Below are positions 46,234 through 53,296 of a stretch of 64,000 nucleotides of DNA, one piece after another. The DNA is from Gottfriedia acidiceleris (GTDB lineage Bacteria > Bacillota > Bacilli > Bacillales > Bacillaceae_G): contig NZ_SCFN01000012.1 in the NCBI RefSeq assembly GCF_004138285.1, positions 124,001 to 188,000 on the forward strand. The letters are read 5' to 3'. The position numbers and the translations under genes are program-made. A model generated the notes under the pieces. That model saw only the letters and a list, made by a program, of their open reading frames with translations, was not told where the DNA came from and ran no database searches. Every line of letters begins with the position of its first letter. Positions within the stretch are counted from its first letter, which is position 1.

Positions 46234-47409
46234 TTATATAAAAGGCTTCTTTTGCTGAATGTGCAATGGCTCAAGTGCACGGTATAAGACTTGTTCATTG
46301 TATTCCTCTATTTCCTTTTTCCTTGGAATTGGCTTAACAATTGATGGATTGTCTGTCCACGTTGTAGGTAACTTAACATTAGCAATTTTCTGCCATTTTT
46401 CTAGCCAGCTATCCGGTATTAGGTTTGAGGTTGGTTGTTGATTTGTCATAGCTAGCCATACTTGTGACCAAGCTCTTGGTACTACTCTCCAGTAATCGTA
46501 TCCTCCTCCAGCAACAGCAATCCATTTTCCATCGCAATATTTATGAGCGATTTCATGTGCGATTTTTGGGATTTCCTCGAATGTCTTCATTGTCGTACAA
46601 AGATGAGTTAATGGATCGAAACAATGCGAATCGGAGCCATTTTGGGTGAGAATTACATCTGGTTTAAAGTATTCAGCTATATCGGTTATTGCTTTTTTAT
46701 AGCTTAATAGAAATGATTCGTCCTCGGTGAATGCATCAATTGGAATGTTAAATGAGTATCCGAAACCTTTACCTTGTCCTCTTTCGGTTAACGCACCTGT
46801 ACCAGGAAATAGATATCTACCAGTTTCATGGATTGAGAGTGTGCAAACAGTCGGGTCATCATAAAATGCCCACTGAACTCCGTCTCCATGGTGTGCGTCC
46901 GTATCTACATATAACACCTTTAAACCGTATTTTTGTTGAATATATTTTATGGCGATTGCACAGTCATTATAAACACAAAAACCAGAGGCTTTTCGTTTAA
47001 AACCGTGATGTAGCCCACCACCTAAATTAAAAGCATGATTGGATTTTCCTTCTAGAACGGCATCTACTGCTGTTAATGTGCCTCCAACAATTAAAGAACT
47101 GGCCTCGTGCATATTTTTAAAAATGGGTGTGTCTTCAGTTCCAAGCCCAAATTGTTCAGCGATATTTGCACTAACTGGTTCGCGGCTTGCTTTTTTAACT
47201 TGTTCGATAAATTGTAAATCATGAAAAAGGAGCAGCTCGTCATCAGTTGCTAATCTTGGTGGAATAATATCAGCATCATTTAATAGATTACTAGATTTTA
47301 ATAGTTCATAAACTAATTGAGAGCGAATCGGATTAAATGGATGTTTTTCGTTGAACTGATAGGCATGGTATTCTTCGCTATATACTAAGTATGCATCCTT
47401 TTTCATCAT
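46234..47409 (-). CDS. acuC: Acetoin utilisation protein AcuC (histone-deacetylase fold)
   Basis: 391 aa class I HDAC-like zinc enzyme. The metal site is seen in YVDTDAHHGDGVQWAFY (Asp/His ligands), DVILTQNGSDSHCFDPL (Asp), and the catalytic HH in GGLHHGFKRKASGFC; GGGYDYW ends the active site. AcuC deacetylates acetylated AcsA lysine, restoring acetyl-CoA synthetase activity. Its ATG overlaps the acuB stop by four bases (ATGA). The order acuC-acuB-acuA on one strand, divergent from acsA, matches B. subtilis. Confidence 0.94.
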   Translation of the reverse strand: MMKKDAYLVYSEEYHAYQFNEKHPFNPIRSQLVYELLKSSNLLNDADIIPPRLATDDELLLFHDLQFIEQVKKASREPVSANIAEQFGLGTEDTPIFKNMHEASSLIVGGTLTAVDAVLEGKSNHAFNLGGGLHHGFKRKASGFCVYNDCAIAIKYIQQKYGLKVLYVDTDAHHGDGVQWAFYDDPTVCTLSIHETGRYLFPGTGALTERGQGKGFGYSFNIPIDAFTEDESFLLSYKKAITDIAEYFKPDVILTQNGSDSHCFDPLTHLCTTMKTFEEIPKIAHEIAHKYCDGKWIAVAGGGYDYWRVVPRAWSQVWLAMTNQQPTSNLIPDSWLEKWQKIANVKLPTTWTDNPSIVKPIPRKKEIEEYNEQVLYRALEPLHIQQKKPFI

Positions 47410-48047
47410 GATTCACTCGCTTCATTTGGCCAAAGAATTTTATATCCTTCAGTTTTTAATGTTTGAATGATCGTAAGTGGATTCATCGTTTGAATTCTAA
47501 ATACAAGAACCTTATGATCCACTTCTTTTGCAGGGTAAACAAGGACACTTACAATATTAATGTGTTCTTTTGAAAATACGTTAACAACGTCACTTAAAAT
47601 ACCTGGATGATCATGGACTAAGATTTCTATTTGGGAGCTAGGTTGATATGCTCCTGTTAAAGTTACTAGAGTGTGCAAAACATCAATTTCGGTCACAATT
47701 CCTATTAATTTTTTGCTAGATACGACAGGTAAACAGCCTATTTTATATTGATAGAAATAAGTTGCTACTTCTTCAACAAAGTCAATTGGACTGCAAGTTA
47801 TAACATTAGTAGTCATAATTTTTTCAACAGGAACCTCAAGTACAGATGAAAATGCTTGTGGAAATAATGTTGAAGGTAGGGCATCCCGTACATCTCGATC
47901 AGAAATGATTCCAACCACTTGATTATCTTCATTAATGATTGTAATATGACGAACATCACCTGTTCGAAAAATTGTTACTGCTTCACCAATAGTATTTTCT
48001 TTTTTTAAAGTAATGTTTGAACTGCGCATAATATCTTGAATAAGCAT
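47406..48047 (-). CDS. acuB: Acetoin utilisation protein AcuB
   Basis: 213 aa. Two CBS domains (residues 1-60: EAVTIFRTGDVRHITIINED, GIISDRDVRDALP; and 75-130: IMTTNVITCSPIDFVEE, GCLPVVSSKKLIGIVTEIDVL), then a C-terminal ACT domain (EILVHDHPGILSDVVNVFSKEHINIVSVLV). CBS domains bind adenine nucleotides and ACT domains small ligands, so AcuB probably regulates the acetylation cycle of AcsA. It is between acuA and acuC with an ATGA overlap. Confidence 0.93.
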   Translation of the reverse strand: MLIQDIMRSSNITLKKENTIGEAVTIFRTGDVRHITIINEDNQVVGIISDRDVRDALPSTLFPQAFSSVLEVPVEKIMTTNVITCSPIDFVEEVATYFYQYKIGCLPVVSSKKLIGIVTEIDVLHTLVTLTGAYQPSSQIEILVHDHPGILSDVVNVFSKEHINIVSVLVYPAKEVDHKVLVFRIQTMNPLTIIQTLKTEGYKILWPNEASES

Positions 48048-48082
48048 TATTTTGAATCCTACCTTTCGAGATTAAAGTTCAA

Positions 48083-48715
48083 TTAGTACATATATCTTTG
48101 TAAAAAGCGTAGTGCGTCAAATGCTTGAATTTCTTCAGTTGTAACTCGTTTTCCCATTCTTACCATTAAACAGTTTGCTGGATGGGAACAGATTTCAGGA
48201 TCATCAGTTGCAAATTGGATGAGTCCACCGGCATTCATCATTTTTTCCATCATTTTTCGATATTCCCATACATTTAAACCAGTACCTTTTAAATCCCAAT
48301 GCCAATAATACTCTGTTGTGATAATGATATAGTCTTCCATTGCATCATCTAGCATTGAGAGAATTAACATGTTCTTGGCAACTGAAAATCCTCTGAATTC
48401 AGGTATTACTTCAATTGCTCCAAGCTCGATTAAATTTTCTAGAGTTGTTTTTGACCATCTTTCAAGTGGGTCTGGATATAAATAAGTTACATAACCAACT
48501 ATTGTTTGATCAAGTCTAGCAATAATAATTCTAGCTTCAGGTAGACTAGCAATTTCAACAATTGCTTTATGTTGTTGTGCTGGTTGTCTAAAAGATGTTA
48601 AATTTTCATGAAAATGATATGTTTCAAGTAAGGCAGATTCGACTGGTCCCTCTATAATTAATTCACCATGCACAGTTTGAATTGTTTTTGAAAAATATTT
48701 TTTTGGGTGATCCAA
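48083..48715 (-). CDS. acuA: Protein acetyltransferase AcuA
   Basis: 210 aa GNAT-type enzyme that acetylates the catalytic lysine of AcsA and so inactivates it. Seen: the N-terminal region KKYFSKTIQTVHGELIIEGP, the GNAT motif IELGAIEVIPEFRGFSVAKNMLILSMLDDA (residues about 108-138), and the WDLKGTGLNVWEYRKMMEKMM C-terminal block conserved in AcuA. It is divergent from acsA with a 180-base promoter region between them. AGGGAGTGAG precedes the ATG at 48715. Confidence 0.93.
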   Translation of the reverse strand: MDHPKKYFSKTIQTVHGELIIEGPVESALLETYHFHENLTSFRQPAQQHKAIVEIASLPEARIIIARLDQTIVGYVTYLYPDPLERWSKTTLENLIELGAIEVIPEFRGFSVAKNMLILSMLDDAMEDYIIITTEYYWHWDLKGTGLNVWEYRKMMEKMMNAGGLIQFATDDPEICSHPANCLMVRMGKRVTTEEIQAFDALRFLQRYMY

Positions 48716-48895
48716 TATTTCTCACTCCCTTTAGAAAACACCTTTTTAATAATCATACTAAAAAATGCAGGAAAGACATACAGGAAAAAAAACAGTAGGT
48801 GTCTAATACATATAAATGGTTAATTTATTAAAAATACTGAAAATTAAATCTTATCATTGTATAATGATAGTAGAGAATATCAAGGAGGGATTTAT

Positions 48896-50614
48896 ATGAA
48901 GGTGGAAGCGCTTCCTGTAAAAAATGGACAATTTAATTTAAAAAACTATGAGGAAACTTATAAAAATTTTAAGTGGGAAGATGTAGAAAAAGAGTTTTCT
49001 TGGTATACAACACAAAAGTATAATGTGGCTTTTGAAGCTATCGATCGTCATGCAAATTCTGATCGAAAAGATAAAGTTGCATTGTATTACAAAGATGATA
49101 AGCGAAATGAAAAATATACGTTTGAAGAAATGAAAATTAATTCAAATAAGGCTGCAAATGTTTTAAAACAATTCGGTGACGTTGAAAAAGGTGATCGAGT
49201 ATTTATTTTCATGCCCCGTCAACCAGAATTGTATTTTGCGCTTTTAGGAGCTTTAAAATTAGGTGCTATTGTTGGACCTTTATTCGAAGCATTTATGGAA
49301 GGCGCTGTTAAGGATCGTTTAGAGGATAGTGAGGCAAAGGTATTAGTCACAACGCCAGCATTATTATCACGTGTTCCAGTTAATGATCTACCTGCGTTAA
49401 AAACAATCTTCCTTATAGGTGATGACGTTGAGGAAGGCGGTAAATTTGTAGATTTTAAAGCTCGCTATAAAGAGGCGAAAACAGATTTTGAGATTACATG
49501 GTTAAATCGTCATGATGGTTTAATTTTACATTATACTTCGGGTTCAACTGGAAAACCAAAAGGTGTTCTTCACGTTCAACAAGCGATGATCCAACACTAT
49601 CAAACTGGTAAATGGGTGACTGATTTACAAAAAGATGATGTATATTGGTGCACAGCGGATCCAGGTTGGGTAACTGGAACTTCTTACGGTATTTTTGGAC
49701 CTTGGTTAAATGGTGCTTCTAACGTGATATTAGGAGGTCGTTTCAGTCCAGATGCTTGGTATGAAACAATTCAAGAATTCGGTGTAACGGTTTGGTATAG
49801 TGCTCCGACAGCATTCCGTATGCTTATGGGTTCAGGGGAAGACATTATTAAGAAATATGATTTAAGTTCACTTCGACATATTTTAAGTGTTGGAGAGCCT
49901 TTAAATCCAGAGGTAGTTCGTTGGGGAGCAAAAGTATTTAATTTACGAATCCATGATAATTGGTGGATGACCGAAACTGGAGCTTCATTAATTTGTAACT
50001 ATCCATGTATGCCAATTCGCCCAGGTTCAATGGGTAAACCATTCCCTGGAATCGAGGCAGCTATTGTTGATAATAACGGTAATGAAGTTGCTCCATATAC
50101 GATGGGAAATCTAGCGATTAAAAAGGGTTGGCCGTCGATGATGAACACAATTTGGAATAACGAAGCAAAATTCCAATCATATTTCTTAAATGATGAGTGG
50201 TATGTTTCAGGTGATTCAGCTTATATGGATGAGGATGGGTATTTCTGGTTCCAAGGTCGAGTAGATGATGTTATTATGACTTCTGGGGAGAGAGTAGGTC
50301 CATTTGAAGTAGAAAGTAAGCTTGTCGAGCATCCTGCGATTGCAGAAGCTGGTGTAATTGGTATACCAGATCCTGTAAGAGGTGAGATTATTAAAGCATT
50401 TGTTGCACTAAGAGATGGTTATGCTGCTTCAGATGAACTGAAGGAAGAAATCCGTAACTTTGTAAAACTAGGACTAGCAGCTCATGCAGCACCTAGACAA
50501 ATCGAGTTCCGTGATAAATTACCAAAAACTCGAAGCGGAAAAATTATGCGAAGAGTATTAAAAGCATGGGAGTTAGACCTTCCAACTGGTGATTTATCAA
50601 CGATGGAAGATTAA
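48896..50614 (+). CDS. acsA: Acetyl-CoA synthetase
   Basis: 572 aa AMP-forming ligase making acetyl-CoA from acetate, ATP and CoA; length equals B. subtilis AcsA. The start is ATG 48896, behind AAGGAGGGA; 13 upstream codons are dropped. Motifs: ATP-binding YTSGSTGKPKGVLH (about residues 218-231), WWMTETGA, and GRVDDVIMTSGERVGPFEVE. The C-terminal KTRSGKIMRRVL includes Lys549, the residue acetylated by AcuA and freed by AcuC. A cre-like palindrome overlaps codons 3-7, so CcpA repression is expected. Confidence 0.96.
   Translation: MKVEALPVKNGQFNLKNYEETYKNFKWEDVEKEFSWYTTQKYNVAFEAIDRHANSDRKDKVALYYKDDKRNEKYTFEEMKINSNKAANVLKQFGDVEKGDRVFIFMPRQPELYFALLGALKLGAIVGPLFEAFMEGAVKDRLEDSEAKVLVTTPALLSRVPVNDLPALKTIFLIGDDVEEGGKFVDFKARYKEAKTDFEITWLNRHDGLILHYTSGSTGKPKGVLHVQQAMIQHYQTGKWVTDLQKDDVYWCTADPGWVTGTSYGIFGPWLNGASNVILGGRFSPDAWYETIQEFGVTVWYSAPTAFRMLMGSGEDIIKKYDLSSLRHILSVGEPLNPEVVRWGAKVFNLRIHDNWWMTETGASLICNYPCMPIRPGSMGKPFPGIEAAIVDNNGNEVAPYTMGNLAIKKGWPSMMNTIWNNEAKFQSYFLNDEWYVSGDSAYMDEDGYFWFQGRVDDVIMTSGERVGPFEVESKLVEHPAIAEAGVIGIPDPVRGEIIKAFVALRDGYAASDELKEEIRNFVKLGLAAHAAPRQIEFRDKLPKTRSGKIMRRVLKAWELDLPTGDLSTMED
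48903..48916 (+). promoter_or_regulatory. cre-like CcpA site overlapping the acsA start
   Basis: TGGAAGCGCTTCCT, a perfect 14-bp palindrome that fits the core WTGNAANCGNNNNCA with small changes. It lies in codons 3-7 of acsA; the B. subtilis acsA cre is in the same place. Binding is inferred. Confidence 0.7.
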
Positions 50615-50622
50615 TAAAAAAA

Positions 50623-50653
50623 GAAAACCATTGGAAAAAAATCCAATGGTTTT
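50623..50653. repeat. Direct repeat copy 1 (acsA terminator hairpin)
   Basis: GAAAACCATTGG, seven As, CCAATGGTTTT arranged as a hairpin, eight bases after the acsA stop. It is 31 bases long and identical to the copy at 50813-50843. Confidence 0.85.
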
Positions 50654-50782
50654 CAGACTGTTGACAAACGCTCGCTTTCTTCGTTGCTTCGCCTGTCTGC
50701 GGTGCTCATTACCGTCTAGGGTAACTCCGCTCCTCACCAGGCTTCGCGCCTCGAAAGACAAGCGCTTGCAATCAGTCTGAAA
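50651..50782. repeat. GC-rich MITE-like segment with terminal inverted repeats
   Basis: About 132 bp with clearly higher GC than its surroundings. The ends TTTCAGACTG (50651-50660) and CAGTCTGAAA (50773-50782) are perfect 10-bp inverted repeats, with imperfect inward extension (TTGACAAACGCT against AGCGCTTGCAAT). No coding capacity. It lies between two identical 31-bp hairpins, consistent with an inserted, non-autonomous element or dispersed bacillar repeat. Confidence 0.6.
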
Positions 50783-50812
50783 CTCAAGTTTGTAGGACTC
50801 TGTTTATATAAT

Positions 50813-50843
50813 GAAAACCATTGGAAAAAAATCCAATGGTTTT
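50813..50843. repeat. Direct repeat copy 2 (terminator hairpin)
   Basis: Second identical 31-bp copy of the acsA terminator hairpin, with a longer T-run after it; it also lies just past the stop of the minus-strand TPM gene. Confidence 0.85.
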
Positions 50844-50852
50844 TTTGTTGTT

Positions 50853-51578
50853 TTAAAATTTTCGATCGGAGCCGCCACCGCCGGAGCTTCCTCCGCCACC
50901 GCCCCTTGGGCCACCGCCACCGGATGAGTTTAATATTGCAGGTAATAAATTCAAAATGAAATAAGTAAGTATACCATTAAAGAATATCATATCAATGATG
51001 ATAATCGCGATCACAATCGCAATGATGATGAATACTTTTAAATTGTCCCATAAATTACTTGTTTTAGAATGACCTGTTTGTTCAGAGCCATTTAAAATAA
51101 CATTATATAGTGATTTATATGTGTTTGTTATCGCAAGGGATTCTTCACCTTTTTTCAAATATGGAATAGCACTCTGGTCCAGAATGTTCCCAGATCTAAT
51201 ATCTGTTACAACTCCTTCTAAACCATATCCTACTTCGATTCTTATTTGTCTGTCTTTTTTAGCATATAACAAAAGAACACCATTATTTTTCTCTTTATTA
51301 CCTAAACCATATTTTCGAAATGCTGTATTAGCATATTCTTTAATATCATTTCCTTCCAGACTTGGGATCGTTAATACCGCAAGTTGAGCAGAGGTAGTGT
51401 CTTCCAATTTTTTCCCTAATTGAATTAGAGTTTGCGTATCTTCTTTGTTGAGAACATTTGCATAATCTTGTACATAAATGTCTCCTACTTGAGAAGGTAC
51501 TTTAATTTCAGCATTTGCTCCTGTAGCAAATGAAAAAAGAAATCCTATTAGGAATATTGCTGAGAGAAATTTTCTCAT
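50853..51578 (-). CDS. TPM-domain protein (YgcG family)
   Basis: 241 aa. Signal peptide (about 1-23), TPM domain (residues 30-150: VGDIYVQDYANVLNKEDTQTLIQLGK, LLLYAKKDRQIRIEVGYGLEGVVTDIRSG), a membrane segment (about 180-215, VFIIIAIVIAIIIIDMIFF) and a Gly/Ser-rich C-terminus (GGGGPRGGGG) typical of YgcG-like proteins. They occur with LemA in bacteria, and here the lemA stop overlaps the ATG as ATGA. Role in membrane maintenance is only inferred for the family. Confidence 0.87.
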   Translation of the reverse strand: MRKFLSAIFLIGFLFSFATGANAEIKVPSQVGDIYVQDYANVLNKEDTQTLIQLGKKLEDTTSAQLAVLTIPSLEGNDIKEYANTAFRKYGLGNKEKNNGVLLLYAKKDRQIRIEVGYGLEGVVTDIRSGNILDQSAIPYLKKGEESLAITNTYKSLYNVILNGSEQTGHSKTSNLWDNLKVFIIIAIVIAIIIIDMIFFNGILTYFILNLLPAILNSSGGGGPRGGGGGSSGGGGSDRKF

Positions 51579-51769
51579 TTATTACCATCGCCACTAAAGT
51601 CAACCTCAGGTGTAGCTTTATCTTTTTCAGATACTTCAAAGTAATCCTTCTTCTCGAATCCAAAAGGTCCAGCTACTAGTACTCCCGGGAATTTTTTGAT
51701 TTTTTGGTTGTAAACAGTTACTGCATCATTATAATCTTTACGAGCAATAGCTAGTCGATTTTCAGTTCC
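51575..51769 (-). pseudogene. lemA: Truncated lemA, C-terminal 64 codons
   Basis: Reads GTENRLAIARKDYNDAVTVY then NQKIKKFPGVLVAGPFGFEK and ends VDFSGDGNK, matching the C-terminus of LemA proteins. The LemA match stops exactly at 51769, where the next upstream codon is a TAA and the sequence becomes unrelated. The stop overlaps the ATG of the TPM gene. The N-terminal part is not in the window, so lemA is split by the adjacent mobile element. Confidence 0.85.
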
Positions 51770-51964
51770 TTATAGGTACATTTTTGGTCATAAAGCAAAA
51801 AACTTAGAGATAAATTACTAAAAATATAAAGATCATAAGGGAAATTATAATAATTTTAATTCGCTCAAAAATGCTATCTTTGGACAAAAATAAAAGGAGG
51901 TAGAGGTTTAATAGTAGAATATTAAACATATGAGTTAGGTCGTATTTATTTTGGGGGTTAGGCA

Positions 51965-53296
51965 ATGAGTTTTGAAAATTTAAGATATAAGTTCGTAAGT
52001 AAAGAAGTTGAAACTATTGAAATGGTTAGAGGGAAAATAAAAAAATTTAAAGCCATTAACATTGGAGTATTAGATCTAGAAACAGGAATAGAATATCCTC
52101 ACCCATTATCTCATTTCATCAAAGCAGAGTATGAATTTATGGGGAGAAGCATTAATACTCAGTCAGCTCCCGCAAATACAATTTGTAGATTCTTAAATTA
52201 CTTACAAGAAAAAGTAATAAGTGAAGATGAAGAGTTTATTGACTTAAAAGATTTAGGTATTAGAGGATTGAAAAGAATTCACGGAAGTCGGTATATAACT
52301 AGCTTATCTTTAAATGGTTTACAGAAAAACACTGTAGAACAATATGAAAAATATATCAATAAATTCTTCCTATACCTTAGAAAAATGAACTACCTAAATG
52401 AAAAGTTTGAAATTGAGGCTAGGGTAAATTCGAAAGGTCAGACTATAACAAAATCACTGTTTAGAACCCCCACTCTACCGACTCGATTTCCCTCTAAAGA
52501 AACTTCTAAGAGTAGACCTGCTAAATTGAAGGATTTCGGAGAAAACCGTAGAGAATTAATTGTTCAGTTTATTATCATTGCTAGAAATATTGCCCCTGAC
52601 ATTGCTCTTGGTTTATGTTTGCAATTTTATGGAGGTTTGAGACGAGGAGAAGTTGTTAATGTGTCTAGAGGAGATTTAAACATTAATTATCGAGAAATGA
52701 TGGTAGTTAATATTAGGGACAATAGAAAGGAGTTTTTCTCTCATCTAAAGGATACTAAATTTGAGAATCCAAAGAGGTTAAATTATTTGAGTGTCGATTT
52801 AGCTAAACAAACTATCTTAGATAATGATTTGGTATGGGAAGTTTATGATGACCATATGAAAATGTTAGACATTATGATCAGAAATAAAAAAATTAAGAAT
52901 CCAAGTGCCCTATTTGTTGATAAAAGTGGAAATCCGATGTCTGGTAAGGTTTATGAAAGACGGTTTAGTAAAGTTAAAAAAGCTTTTCTGCTTTCGTTAA
53001 TTGGTCATAAAGATTTCTATACTTTTGATACTTCGATTTGGGGCACACATATTGGGAGAGGCGTTTTTACAAATTTACTAATCGATATGGGCTTTACAGT
53101 AACTCAATTAGCTATCGCAAGAGGGGATAGGAATATAAACTCAGCTTTAGATTATATTGATGCAACACTAACTAATCAACAAATTAAAGAAGCAATAAAT
53201 GAATTTAAAAACTATCCAGAAGAAAGATTAGGAATCATCAATATTGAAAAGGCAAAGAAGCTATGGAAGAAAGGTGTAATCAGAAGTGGCAGATAG
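51965..53296 (+). CDS. Tyrosine recombinase A of the element (TnpA-like)
   Basis: 443 aa integrase-type DNA strand transferase. An N-terminal SAM-like/core-binding region (residues about 60-165) precedes the catalytic domain, with Arg226 in YGGLRRGEVV (Glu229 follows), His362-x-x-Arg365 in THIGRGVFTN, and nucleophile Tyr397 in ALDYIDATL. The Arg/His/Arg/Tyr set appears complete. First gene of a four-gene operon; its end overlaps the next gene by 11 bases. The start follows GGGGGTTAGG. Larger than Tn554 TnpA (361 aa). Confidence 0.87.
   Translation: MSFENLRYKFVSKEVETIEMVRGKIKKFKAINIGVLDLETGIEYPHPLSHFIKAEYEFMGRSINTQSAPANTICRFLNYLQEKVISEDEEFIDLKDLGIRGLKRIHGSRYITSLSLNGLQKNTVEQYEKYINKFFLYLRKMNYLNEKFEIEARVNSKGQTITKSLFRTPTLPTRFPSKETSKSRPAKLKDFGENRRELIVQFIIIARNIAPDIALGLCLQFYGGLRRGEVVNVSRGDLNINYREMMVVNIRDNRKEFFSHLKDTKFENPKRLNYLSVDLAKQTILDNDLVWEVYDDHMKMLDIMIRNKKIKNPSALFVDKSGNPMSGKVYERRFSKVKKAFLLSLIGHKDFYTFDTSIWGTHIGRGVFTNLLIDMGFTVTQLAIARGDRNINSALDYIDATLTNQQIKEAINEFKNYPEERLGIINIEKAKKLWKKGVIRSGR

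Noticed and set aside
50589-50780. 63-aa ORF downstream of acsA
   Set aside because: It is produced by reading the GC-rich inverted-repeat segment; the N-terminal part overlaps acsA in another frame.
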